This document shows, piece after piece, positions 45,583 through 54,214 of a stretch of DNA of 64,000 nucleotides. Positions within the stretch are counted from its first letter, which is position 1. Each line of letters starts with the position of its first letter. The DNA comes from Thermoanaerobacteraceae bacterium (GTDB taxonomy: Bacteria; Bacillota; Thermoanaerobacteria; Thermoanaerobacterales; UBA4877). A program made the translations under genes and the position numbers. The notes below the pieces were generated by a model that had not been told where the DNA came from, did no database searches, and was given only the letters and a program-made list of their open reading frames with translations. Location of the stretch: assembly GCA_030016635.1 (NCBI GenBank), contig JASEJQ010000001.1, positions 10,092-74,091 of the forward strand, written 5' to 3'.

Positions 45583-46365
45583 ATGGATACAAGACCAATA
45601 GGGATATATGACTCCGGCGTAGGCGGACTTACCGTCTTAAGAGAATGTATGAGGGTCCTTCCTGATGAGGACTATATATACTTTGCAGATACAGGGAGGC
45701 TTCCATATGGGGAGAAGAAGAGGGAAGAAATAATCGGCTTCAGCCATGATATAGTCTCATTTTTAAAGGAGAAAAATGTAAAGGCTGTGGTGGTTGCCTG
45801 CAATACATCGGCCTCCTGCATAAATCCTATGGACTTTGACATACCAATGGTTGATGTCCTGTCCATGGGGGTGAAAAATGCTGTAAGGGTGACGAGAAAC
45901 AGGAGGATAGGTGTCCTGGCCACCAGTTTAACTGTTAAAAACCATACCTACAGGGAAAGGATAAAAGCCTACGACAGCAGCATGGAGGTGTATGAGGTGG
46001 CAGCCCCTGAGTTTGTTTCTCTGGTTGAGTCAGGGATGGCGAAAAGCAGTGAAGCAAAAGCGGCAGTAAAAAGATATATCTCGGAGTTTAAGGATACAGG
46101 TATAGACACCCTTGTCCTGGGGTGTACACATTACCCGTTTTTGCTGGAGCATATAAAGGAGGAGGCGGGCGAAGGGGTAATCATAGTAGACCCTGCACAG
46201 GGTACAGCCCATGGGTTAAAGGAAGTCTTAAACGGACTTGAACTTTTAAATGAAAATGACGACTGCGATGTCACATTTTACGCCAGCGGCAGTACAGACA
46301 ATTTGACTGAGATGGGTAGATACCTTTTGAGACATGATATAACCATAATAAAGCATTATTGGTAA
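45583..46365 (+). CDS. murI: Glutamate racemase
   Basis: Makes D-glutamate for peptidoglycan. 260 residues with IGIYDSGVGGLTVLRE, catalytic Cys in VVACNTSAS (about 72) and second Cys in LVLGCTHYPFLL (about 182). ATG 45583 lies nine bases after AAAGGA; an in-frame ATG at 45574 is too close. Between repeat copies C and A. Confidence 0.96.
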   Translation: MDTRPIGIYDSGVGGLTVLRECMRVLPDEDYIYFADTGRLPYGEKKREEIIGFSHDIVSFLKEKNVKAVVVACNTSASCINPMDFDIPMVDVLSMGVKNAVRVTRNRRIGVLATSLTVKNHTYRERIKAYDSSMEVYEVAAPEFVSLVESGMAKSSEAKAAVKRYISEFKDTGIDTLVLGCTHYPFLLEHIKEEAGEGVIIVDPAQGTAHGLKEVLNGLELLNENDDCDVTFYASGSTDNLTEMGRYLLRHDITIIKHYW

Positions 46366-46379
46366 ATAATTTAGCAACC

Positions 46380-46612
46380 GCTTACTAAGCAGGGCATATA
46401 ACATCCAAAGGCATCCTTAAAGCGAGTTTATGATACTCTTAATGAGAGGCAAATGCAGCCGGGGCATCTGGCATGGACGCCGGATGAGCTTAAGCTTTGG
46501 CATGGATGCCGGATGGAGGCTTACCCGGCGGAACGCATACACGAATCGTAGAGTATTAAGATGAGCGATCGGGTGCCGGGATGTTATTGGCATGCCTATA
46601 GACTTTTTCTGT
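46380..46612. repeat. Dispersed repeat, copy A
   Basis: Noncoding, GC-richer stretch with GGCATGGACGCCGGATGAGC and GGCATGGATGCCGGATGGAG. Its reverse complement aligns over about 130 bases with 51860-52010. Internal GCATGGAYGCCGGATG units repeat twice, so it could fold. No coding frame is apparent. Confidence 0.7.
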
Positions 46613-46683
46613 GAAATCAATTTATCCCCTATGGAAAATTTTTCGAAACTGGTATAAAATACAGAGAGAAGGGGGATGAGCAC

Positions 46684-46968
46684 ATGAAGGGTACAGTGGT
46701 ATCCACATGGATCAATACCATGAAAAAAATCTTTGACAATGATGTTGTAATAAAGACCATGAAGGAACAGGGATGGGATACCGAAAGGATAATAGGCCCC
46801 TTGGATGATATTGACGACAATGCAGCTAAGGAATTGATTGCAGGGGTGGCTAAAAAGGTTGGGAAGACGCCTGAGGTTGTATGGAGGGAAATAGGCAAGA
46901 ACAATATCAGGACATTCCACAAATGGTTTCCCTCGTATTTTGAGCGGAAGAGCCTCAAGGGTTTTTGA
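46684..46968 (+). CDS. H-NOX sensor, N-terminal part (frame-interrupted)
   Basis: 94 residues that align gap-free with the first 94 of the Caldanaerobacter H-NOX domain: MKGTVVSTW with distal-pocket Trp9, [12 protein letters not shown] with Asn74, and WFPSYF. The frame stops at TGA 46966-46968 directly after the slippery G-GGT-TTT (46959-46965). The heme-ligating His lies beyond, in the -1 frame of the next entry, so this piece alone cannot bind heme. GGGGGATGA precedes ATG 46684. Confidence 0.93.
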   Translation: MKGTVVSTWINTMKKIFDNDVVIKTMKEQGWDTERIIGPLDDIDDNAAKELIAGVAKKVGKTPEVVWREIGKNNIRTFHKWFPSYFERKSLKGF

Positions 46969-48491
46969 TGCTCATGGACGATGTACATAGCCAGCTCACA
47001 AGACTCATAAGAGGAGCTAAACCTCCACGTTTGTTTGCTAAAGAATTGGGCCCGGACAGGATAGAGATGAGGTATGTTTCCAAAAGGGGCATGTATGACT
47101 ATTTTCTCGGCCTATTGGACGGTGCAGCAGAATTTTTTAATGAAAAGCTGGACATAAAGGAGATAGATAAGGGTACAGACTCTGATGGCAATAAGTATAT
47201 GGTGGTGGATATAAGGTTTTCAAAAATGGTCAATCGTAAGAAAACCTATGGACTAAACAGGGCCCTTACGCTTGGCGTGCTCAAAAGCATACCCATGAGG
47301 ACGGGATTATATTCAGGAGCCATTACCCTGATTGCAGGCATGCTCATGGGAATGCCGATCAACCAGTATGTGATAATGGGGTGTGCAGCCTTTGCTGTGT
47401 CATTTGCAGTTGTATATATTGCCAATCAACCATTGAAGTTGCTCATAGAGGAACTTAAGAAATTAGAAAATTTAGACCTGGAGGAAGATACAACTGTGAT
47501 TACAGGTGACGCATATGAGAAGGTATTCGACCAATTGAAGATGGCCAGGGAGAATATAAGGAAAGAGGTCGTCTTTATGAAGGGCGGTACCGACGACATG
47601 TACAACTTTACAGATAATTTCTCCCGTGTGGCTGACGACATGAGGAGGGTCTCCGAAGAAATTTCCAGGGCAGTAGAGGATGTGGCACAGGGTGCGGTCT
47701 CCCAGGCAGAGGATACAACCAGGGCTGTGAATTTGCTGGATGAAAATATAACCAGTCTGAAAGAGGTAACAAATAAGCAGCAGTCCAGCAAGGAAAGGCT
47801 GGATACCTCTACAAGAGAGATAGACGGCGCAGCAAATGATGTTGCCGGGGTAAACAATATGCTGGACCAGATAAAGGACAGGTTTTCCAGCATTAATCGT
47901 GAATCAGAAGAACTGGCGAAGAAAGCCCAGAGTATCATGGAGATAGAAAATACTATAGAGTCTATAGCCGACCAGACAAACCTTCTATCTCTAAATGCGG
48001 CTATAGAGGCTGCCAGGGCAGGAGAGGCAGGGAGAGGCTTCGCCGTGGTTGCTGACGAGATCAGAAAACTGGCGGATGATTCTAAGACTGCTGTTGGTAC
48101 AATAAATCGAAACCTTGCAGAGTTTGCAGGCAGGGTGAGAGCAATGGCTGCAGAATTTGAGGAAGAGTTTAAAAGCATGGAGGAGAGTACACGGATACTG
48201 GGGAATGTCACAACCAATGTCAAGGGATCGGTATCTGATGTAAAGAGGGTTACCGAAGAGGTATCTGCATTGACTGACGAGCTTTCCAGGACAACAGACA
48301 AGCTATCTACGGTATTCGAGAGCGTCCAGGCCTTAGCCGCCATAGCTGAGGAAAACTCAGCCACCTCTGAGGAGATAAGCGCCAGCGTGACGGAGTATTC
48401 TACCAAGATTTCAGAGCTCATGGATAATATAAATGAGCTTAAGAGCTTTGCTGAATATTTTAGAAGCGAACTTAAAAAATATCAGATGTAG
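46965..48491 (+). CDS. H-NOX C-terminal part fused to methyl-accepting chemotaxis domain
   Basis: About 508 residues in the -1 frame of the gene before it. It opens [15 protein letters not shown], in which His is H102 of the joined protein, then the PPRL motif, YVSKR (heme propionate Y-x-S-x-R) and MYDYF with the Tyr that marks O2-binding H-NOX proteins. Two membrane helices at about 105-155, then a long coiled coil and the MCP signalling tip ([20 protein letters not shown]). Made by -1 frameshift, by reinitiation at ATG 46968/46974 after the upstream AAGGG, or through a base missing from the T run. Should couple O2 to CheA; no che genes are in the window. Confidence 0.92.
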   Translation: MMLMDDVHSQLTRLIRGAKPPRLFAKELGPDRIEMRYVSKRGMYDYFLGLLDGAAEFFNEKLDIKEIDKGTDSDGNKYMVVDIRFSKMVNRKKTYGLNRALTLGVLKSIPMRTGLYSGAITLIAGMLMGMPINQYVIMGCAAFAVSFAVVYIANQPLKLLIEELKKLENLDLEEDTTVITGDAYEKVFDQLKMARENIRKEVVFMKGGTDDMYNFTDNFSRVADDMRRVSEEISRAVEDVAQGAVSQAEDTTRAVNLLDENITSLKEVTNKQQSSKERLDTSTREIDGAANDVAGVNNMLDQIKDRFSSINRESEELAKKAQSIMEIENTIESIADQTNLLSLNAAIEAARAGEAGRGFAVVADEIRKLADDSKTAVGTINRNLAEFAGRVRAMAAEFEEEFKSMEESTRILGNVTTNVKGSVSDVKRVTEEVSALTDELSRTTDKLSTVFESVQALAAIAEENSATSEEISASVTEYSTKISELMDNINELKSFAEYFRSELKKYQM

Positions 48492-48502
48492 GAGGGCATA
48501 AT

Positions 48503-49462
48503 ATGGTGGTATTTGCAGGGATAGACCTGGGTGGCACAAATATTGAGGTTGCCCTGGTGGATGGGACAGGGAAGGTCTTGTCCCACAAGACTCATCCCAC
48601 AGAGGCAGGTCTTGGCTATGAAAGGGTCATAAAGAATATAACCGAGACATTAAATGAGGTAAAGGGAGATAGCTATATTAGTGCCATTGGCCTCTGTTCT
48701 CCCGGGCTTCTGGATGTAGAGAGGGGAATTTGTCTTTTCGCCGGGAACCTGGGTTTTAGAAATGTAGAGCTTAAAAAGCCGCTTGAGGATGCCTTTGGCG
48801 TGCCTACTTTTATAGAAAATGACGTAAATGCGGCAGCCCTTGGAGAGTGGAGATTTGGCGCCGGCAGAGGCACTGAGAATTTCATACTTGTCATGGTCGG
48901 TACCGGGGTTGGTGCCGGGGTTATATGCGACGGTCATCTGCTCCATGGGAAGTCCAATGCCAGTGCAGAGATAGGCCATACAATCGTCGAGAAGGATGGA
49001 CTTTTCTGCAACTGCGGCGGCAGGGGATGCCTTGAGATGTATGCCTCTGCCACAGGTATAGTGAGGATGATGAGGCAGTATATAGCAAAGGGAAATTATT
49101 CATCAGTTATTTCCGATGTACAGGGCGACATGGATAGACTTACGGCGGCACTCATAGCCAGTAAAGCCTCCGAAGGCGACAGCCTATCGAAGCAGGTAAT
49201 CAATGAGGCCGCAGAATATCTGGGCATAGCTCTGGTTAACTACATAAACACATTCAACCCTGAGATAGTTGCCATAGGCGGGGGTGTAGCCAGGGCCGGC
49301 GATATACTGTTAAAGCCTATTGAGGAGTTTATAAGGAAGAGGGCTATGGAGGTGCAGGCCAGGGATGTAAGGATAGTGAGGTCTGCCCTGGGTGAGGATG
49401 CCGGTACCGTGGGAGCAGCAGCGGTGGCAATGGAGATGATAAAAATAGCGAAGGTCCTATAA
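48503..49462 (+). CDS. glk: ROK-family glucokinase
   Basis: 319 residues: ATP-binding GIDLGGTNIEVALVD at the start, IENDVNAAALGEW, VGTGVGAGVI, and the ROK zinc site EIGHTIV...FCNCGGRGCLE with His and Cys ligands. Phosphorylates glucose or a related sugar. 11 bases after the chemoreceptor, so probably co-transcribed. Its last 22 bases form half of a bidirectional terminator shared with psuG. Confidence 0.93.
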   Translation: MVVFAGIDLGGTNIEVALVDGTGKVLSHKTHPTEAGLGYERVIKNITETLNEVKGDSYISAIGLCSPGLLDVERGICLFAGNLGFRNVELKKPLEDAFGVPTFIENDVNAAALGEWRFGAGRGTENFILVMVGTGVGAGVICDGHLLHGKSNASAEIGHTIVEKDGLFCNCGGRGCLEMYASATGIVRMMRQYIAKGNYSSVISDVQGDMDRLTAALIASKASEGDSLSKQVINEAAEYLGIALVNYINTFNPEIVAIGGGVARAGDILLKPIEEFIRKRAMEVQARDVRIVRSALGEDAGTVGAAAVAMEMIKIAKVL

Positions 49463-49478
49463 AACCTTCGCTATTTTT
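49441..49478. terminator. Bidirectional terminator inside both gene ends
   Basis: Perfect 15-bp arms AAAAATAGCGAAGGT / ACCTTCGCTATTTTT around CCTATAAA. It provides a T run on each strand and covers the last codons and stop codons of glk and psuG, which overlap by 6 bases. Confidence 0.92.
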
Positions 49479-50359
49479 GCACCCAGGACTGCATTGTTCT
49501 TTACCAGTGCCATGTTTGTCTCAAGGCTTTCGCCGTCGGTGAGTTCTGCAACACGGGCTAAGAGATAAGGGGTCACTTCTTTACCTTTTATCATCTTCTG
49601 GTCGGCATCTTTTAATGCCTCGCTTATGGCTTCATTGATTGCTGCTTCGTCCGCCTCGTATTCTGCCGGCACGGGGTTTCCTATGACCATGCCTCCATAT
49701 AAACCCAATATCCTTTTTGCCTTTATAAATGAGGCTATTTCCTCAGGGGTATCCATCCTGTATGGTGCTTTAAAGCGGCTGTTTCTTGTATAGAAGGCTG
49801 GAAATTCATCCTGGCCGAAGGCTATGACAGGTACACCCATGGTTTCTAAGTATTCCAGAGTCTTTTCAATATCCAATATGGCCTTGGCACCGGCACATAC
49901 CACTGTGACGTTTGTCCGGGCAAGCTCGGTAAGGTCGGCGGATATGTCAAAGCTGTGTTCCGCCCCGTAGTGTACCCCTCCTATGCCGCCTGTCACAAAC
50001 ACCTCTATGCCGGCCATGGATGCCAGTATCATTGTTCCGGCAACTGTCGTAGCACCGTTTAGTCTTTTAGACACCACGTAGGGGATATCACGCCTGCTGC
50101 ACTTTATTACGTCTTTGGCCTGGCCGAGGTACTCTATCTCATCGGCAGAAAGGCCAACCTTGAGCTTGCCGTTTATTATCGCACATGTGGCAGGGATAGC
50201 CCCCTCATCCCTTATAACCTTCTCAACGCCAAGGGCTGTCTCAACGTTTTGGGGATAGGGCATCCCATGGGATATTATAGTGGACTCCAGTGCTACTACC
50301 GGCTTTTTGCTCTTTAAAGACTCAACTACCTCTTCGCTTACAGAAAGAAACTCATTCAT
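49457..50359 (-). CDS. psuG: Pseudouridine-5'-phosphate glycosidase
   Basis: Splits pseudouridine 5'-phosphate to uracil and ribose 5-phosphate. 300 residues with VALESTIISHGMPYPQN near the start, VTGGIGGVHYGAE in the middle, and GGMVIGNPVP with the active region. ATG 50359 lies eight bases after GGAGG; an in-frame TTG at 50374 precedes that site. Overlaps psuK by 8 bases as a two-gene catabolic operon. Confidence 0.95.
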   Translation of the reverse strand: MNEFLSVSEEVVESLKSKKPVVALESTIISHGMPYPQNVETALGVEKVIRDEGAIPATCAIINGKLKVGLSADEIEYLGQAKDVIKCSRRDIPYVVSKRLNGATTVAGTMILASMAGIEVFVTGGIGGVHYGAEHSFDISADLTELARTNVTVVCAGAKAILDIEKTLEYLETMGVPVIAFGQDEFPAFYTRNSRFKAPYRMDTPEEIASFIKAKRILGLYGGMVIGNPVPAEYEADEAAINEAISEALKDADQKMIKGKEVTPYLLARVAELTDGESLETNMALVKNNAVLGAKIAKVL

Positions 50360-51455
50360 TTCTAATGCCTCCAATTATTTTCTCGATATATGATGAGCTT
50401 ATCATGGGCGATACTGTAAGGCTGCTGGAGACAGCAGCGGCAGCGCAGGCCAGGCCGCATCTTGCCGACCTCTTGATGTCATATCCGCTGTATATCCCGT
50501 ATACCATTCCGGCAAACAGTGCGTCGCCTGCGCCGGTGGTATCGACAACATTGGACCTTATGCTCTCCATGAATTCATCCTCTCCATCATGGTATATGTA
50601 TATACCTCTATGCCCAAGGGTTATAACCACTATCTCCACTCCCTGCCCGGAAAGGGACCGTCCTACCCTTTTTATATCATCGTCACTTCTGATTTCGAAA
50701 CCCGAGAGAACCTCAGCCTCTTCCACATTGGGAGTAATGAGATAAATACCATCAAGCTGGCCCTTTAAATATGCGGCCTTAGGCACAGAGACAGGCTCCA
50801 CGCAGAAGGGCACCCCCTTAAGCAGGGCCTGAGACTTCAGATATACTAAGGTATCAACGGGGATATTTGTATCGGCTGCAATCACCGATGCTCCCTCAAG
50901 GGCCTTTATCTTCGACCTTATGAACTCAGGCGTCATCTCCTTGAAGATTTCCATATCAGAAAGAGCCAGGGCCATGTCTCCGTTCGGGGCTTCAATGGCG
51001 ATGTAGGTACCAGAGGTCCTGTGAGATATGCTGTCACAGCCCGAGATATCTATCCCGGCCTTCTCAGCCTCCTTGAGCAGCATATTGCCGTACATGTCAT
51101 CACCCACGAGGGTAATAAGCCTGGTCTTTACCCCGAGTCTGACCAGGTTTTCAGCAATATTTCTGCCCACGCCGCCTGGTGAAAAACTTATCTTGCCAGG
51201 ATTTGACGTCGCGGATATTATATCTGTGAAAGATACACCCTTGATGTCAAAATTTGCTCCGCCTACCACTACCACCGACGGCTCTTCATTAACAATATAT
51301 CCTCGCTTTAGTATTCCCTTCTTCATCAAGCTGGATATGTGAGTAGCTACGGCAGACCTTGTGATGCCGAGAATACTTGCTATCTCCTCCTGAGATGCAG
51401 TGGGACTATTGATAATTTCGTTTAAGACCCTTCTTTCTGCCTCTGTTATCATCAT
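50352..51455 (-). CDS. psuK: Pseudouridine kinase with N-terminal HTH
   Basis: 367 residues. An N-terminal winged helix (about 1-55; SQEEIASILGITRSAVATHI) is fused to a PfkB/ribokinase domain (about 58-367) with SFSPGGVGRNIAENLVRLG and the catalytic DTTGAGDALFAGMVYG. It phosphorylates pseudouridine for PsuG. The HTH suggests it also regulates its own operon. Confidence 0.92.
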   Translation of the reverse strand: MMITEAERRVLNEIINSPTASQEEIASILGITRSAVATHISSLMKKGILKRGYIVNEEPSVVVVGGANFDIKGVSFTDIISATSNPGKISFSPGGVGRNIAENLVRLGVKTRLITLVGDDMYGNMLLKEAEKAGIDISGCDSISHRTSGTYIAIEAPNGDMALALSDMEIFKEMTPEFIRSKIKALEGASVIAADTNIPVDTLVYLKSQALLKGVPFCVEPVSVPKAAYLKGQLDGIYLITPNVEEAEVLSGFEIRSDDDIKRVGRSLSGQGVEIVVITLGHRGIYIYHDGEDEFMESIRSNVVDTTGAGDALFAGMVYGIYSGYDIKRSARCGLACAAAAVSSSLTVSPMISSSYIEKIIGGIRNE

Positions 51456-51490
51456 ATCACCAACTTTTGTTTACATTTGGCATTATGTCT

Positions 51491-51519
51491 ATTATATCAT
51501 GCATGACGGTAAATAACAA
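51491..51519 (-). promoter_or_regulatory. Promoter of psuK-psuG
   Basis: Minus strand TTGTTA (51519-51514), 17-base spacer, TATAAT (51496-51491). The region between it and the start contains ACAAAA/TTTACATTTGG, a possible operator for the PsuK HTH. Confidence 0.7.
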
Positions 51520-51577
51520 TATCGATTCTAAGACTCATTGATTTTTTGATTACACTGTCCGCGGATGACATACAACA

Positions 51578-51850
51578 TCAGAGGTGTGTGTAGTATGAGA
51601 AGTCAATTACCCCTGGGGTCTGGAAACCGATAATGGATCTTAACTGTTTAATCAGGTTCATCATCAGATCCTTAATCGGCCTGCCCTTCTCGTCAAACTC
51701 ACGTATTAGCCTGTATTCAGTCTCTGGCTTTTTCTCTTTTTTGCCCATCCACTCACCGTAAGGACCTTACGCATTTCACTAGGAGAATTTAGTATTACCT
51801 CTGCACATTCAGCAAGAAAACTAATTCCCTCCCTTTTCCGTCTCCCTCTG
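51578..51850 (-). other. Degraded mobile-element-like coding debris
   Basis: Two overlapping minus-strand frames. One (51748-51578, 56 residues) starts MGKKEKKPETEYRLIREFDE after GGTGAGTGG. The other carries LIDRGRRKREGISFLAEC and runs into it in another frame. They resemble the small basic proteins found beside site-specific recombinases, but I cannot name a family and no recombinase is present. Probably remains of an excised element, flanked by repeat copy B. Confidence 0.35.
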
Positions 51851-52110
51851 TCAATTAGTGGTAGTCTATTTGCGAATGATAGCAATATCCATGCACCTGA
51901 TCGCTTCTCTTGATACTCTAATAATTTGTGGCTGCATTTCGCAGGGTACGCCTCCATTCGGCATCCATGCCTCAGGTCGGCTCATCCGGCGTCCATGCCG
52001 GATGTCCTGCCTCGCTTGTTTCGAGGCTAAGAGCGGCTAAGCCTCACTTTAACCGTCCATGCTTATTTTAAGCACAACCAATAATGAAAATAGGCTGATG
52101 CGTTGTAAAT
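51850..52110. repeat. Dispersed repeat, copy B (longest, inverted to copy A)
   Basis: Holds GGCATCCATGCC, CTCATCCGGCGTCCATGCC and CGAATGATAGCAATATCCATG. It aligns to copy A in reverse orientation over about 130 bases and to copies C and D at its left end. No gene is seen in 52111-52196 beyond AT/GC-mixed noncoding sequence. Confidence 0.7.
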
Positions 52111-52196
52111 CTTACCATGAGTAGTCTATTTTCGTGTTAAGGTGCCTTCGGCCTTTACATGCCGACTCTGCCTGCTTTGTGCAGCAGCATCATTAT

Positions 52197-54152
52197 TTAT
52201 ATCTCTACAAATACAAATTCTACAGGCAGATAGGTGGACGCCGGAGGTATCCACCGTATGGTCATCTCTTCCCCTGCCTTTATCTCATCTATATACACTC
52301 CCTGCGTGAAGGGCCTTATGGGGCTCTTGGGCGCCATGAACCTGCCTGACCTGCTGGTCCATATGGGTCCCTGGTAGCTGCCACCCTGTGCAAGGAGCAT
52401 TATCCTCATATTTCTCTCTGCTTTTACATGTATCTCATACTCCAGGCCGTAGTTTCCATTGAGCTTTGCGTCCTTATCCAGCACCTCGTCTTTACCCTCA
52501 AGGGTTGGGTCCAGTGTGCCGTCAGCTAATGTGAGGGCCTGCATCCTGTCCACATTTATGTTTATAATCCTTCTGGTGCCTACAAATGTTCCTCTATCAT
52601 GGATGTCTGGCTCTAAATAGGGCAGTTCGTCAAGCTTTTCCTCAGGGTCGTCTATGCCGCCGTATTTTTCACCCAGTGCCACAAAATATATCTCAACCTC
52701 ATCGTCTGTTTCTATGTCATATACTCCGTGTATCAGGTTGTTATAGGTGACGGGGGTATAGAAATGGGTGGGTGAGATCAGCTTTGTTTCTCCCGGGTTT
52801 AAGTCCATGGTCACATTCAGGTTTTCACCGTTTAACAGGTCGTAAGTTACCTCGGCTCCTATCTGAAGCCATCTCCAGGACTCATATCCAAGCTCGGTTC
52901 CGCCCAGGGTTGCCCTCTTTATCGAGACGGATACCTCATCCTTTCCAGTGTTTTTTACAAACACACCATATCTTAAGTTATCCGGGTAGGTTTCATTGTA
53001 AAGTATTTGATTGACGCAGTAATAGTATAGCCTGGCCTTTCCATTAACGGTTGTCATGTACTGTATGCCGGGCTTTTTAATATATTCAGGTGAGTCTGAG
53101 AATACAAGCATATCCTGATTGTCTATGGGTGATGTCTCCATCTGCGGTATGCGGTTTCCCACAAGGCCGGTGGTATCTATGACCTGGCCTGGCCTTGCAT
53201 TTAAGACCTGCATCTTTATATTCTGGCTGTAGCCGAAGTCCTCCGCATAAGACTTTTCTCTGTCGCTCAACGATGGTATATAGGCTGTGGGGCTTTCACC
53301 GGAATACATATTGTTCCCATCTATGGCTTTCACGAAATACCTGGGGCCTTCATCGATATTGGGCACCTCATCCACATATTGAGTATCCAGGGTAAAATTG
53401 AGGAGTTCTTCTCTGTTATTTATAACCCTGTAGACAGCATATTTTTTGGCATCCTTCGACGGCGTCCATTTGAGGCTCACCGTATTTTTGTCAATACCTG
53501 TTATATATAGGTTTTCAGGTGGAGCCGGGCCGTTTTCGGGATGGTAGAACCTATAGAAAAGTGTAGCTGTCTCGGCACGGGTAAGTGTATCCTGCGGGTG
53601 GAAGCTGCCGTCGGGATATCCTCCTGCAATGCCAAGGACCTTAGCGGCATAGATAAATCCTCTGGCCCACTGGGATATCTTTTTGTCATCGGTATAACCG
53701 GTATCTTTAGTGCTGCCTTCGTTTATTACATCTGATGCCGATGTAGTAGCCACAAGGGCTGTTATGGCCTGCTCCCGGGTAAGAGGCTTATCCGGGCCGA
53801 AGGTGTCCTTTGAAAGACCGCTCATAAAACCGGCTGCTACCACGGCATCTATGCCAGACTTCCCCCAGTAGTCCTGGGGTACATCCATAAAGGCAGCAGG
53901 GCTTTCATGAGTCTCCAGCCTGTAGACCCTGGCCATGATAGTGGCAAATTCTCCCCTGGTAACCTTATCGTCCGGCCCGAAAAGCCCGTTACCACGGCCT
54001 CCCAGTATGCCCCTGTTTGTAAGGTCAGTTATGGCTTCTCTTGCCCATGAGCTTTCTATATCAGCATAGGGGTAAAGCCCCTGGGCCATAACTATACCGG
54101 TGTTTAATAATAACGTGAGTATTACTATAGCTATAATTAATTGCTTTTTCAT
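52197..54152 (-). CDS. Secreted SLH protein with fibronectin-III-like domain
   Basis: 651 residues from ATG 54152. Signal peptide MKKQLIIAIVILTLLLNTG; three SLH repeats at about 25-75, 85-130 and 148-205; an FN3-like domain at about 212-295 (PENLYITGIDKNTVSLKWTP); then 350 beta-rich residues of unknown fold. Wall-bound surface protein, possibly an adhesin or processing factor. In-frame ATGs at 54158 and 54170 lie at or before the ribosome site. The ribosome site is sealed in a 9-bp hairpin. Confidence 0.9.
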   Translation of the reverse strand: MKKQLIIAIVILTLLLNTGIVMAQGLYPYADIESSWAREAITDLTNRGILGGRGNGLFGPDDKVTRGEFATIMARVYRLETHESPAAFMDVPQDYWGKSGIDAVVAAGFMSGLSKDTFGPDKPLTREQAITALVATTSASDVINEGSTKDTGYTDDKKISQWARGFIYAAKVLGIAGGYPDGSFHPQDTLTRAETATLFYRFYHPENGPAPPENLYITGIDKNTVSLKWTPSKDAKKYAVYRVINNREELLNFTLDTQYVDEVPNIDEGPRYFVKAIDGNNMYSGESPTAYIPSLSDREKSYAEDFGYSQNIKMQVLNARPGQVIDTTGLVGNRIPQMETSPIDNQDMLVFSDSPEYIKKPGIQYMTTVNGKARLYYYCVNQILYNETYPDNLRYGVFVKNTGKDEVSVSIKRATLGGTELGYESWRWLQIGAEVTYDLLNGENLNVTMDLNPGETKLISPTHFYTPVTYNNLIHGVYDIETDDEVEIYFVALGEKYGGIDDPEEKLDELPYLEPDIHDRGTFVGTRRIININVDRMQALTLADGTLDPTLEGKDEVLDKDAKLNGNYGLEYEIHVKAERNMRIMLLAQGGSYQGPIWTSRSGRFMAPKSPIRPFTQGVYIDEIKAGEEMTIRWIPPASTYLPVEFVFVEI

Positions 54153-54156
54153 TAGC

Positions 54157-54177
54157 ATCCTCCTTATCAAGGAGGAT
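54157..54177 (-). promoter_or_regulatory. Hairpin sequestering the SLH-protein ribosome site
   Basis: In the minus-strand transcript ATCCTCCTT-GAT-AAGGAGGAT pairs the whole AAGGAGG with a perfect anti-site, 4 bases before the ATG. With only a short A/T run beside it, it is not a convincing terminator, so translational control is more likely. Confidence 0.6.
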
Positions 54178-54188
54178 TATAACATTTT

Positions 54189-54205
54189 AATATTACAGTA
54201 ATATT
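54189..54205. promoter_or_regulatory. Palindrome in the intergenic space
   Basis: Perfect AATATTAC-A-GTAATATT, centred between two minus-strand genes and a likely protein-binding site; the regulator is unknown. Confidence 0.4.
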
Positions 54206-54214
54206 ACAAATTGG

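Noticed and set aside
47426-48421. 331-codon minus-strand frame opposite the chemoreceptor
   Set aside because: Ser/Ala-rich translation caused by the codon bias of the coiled-coil MCP region; no start signal.
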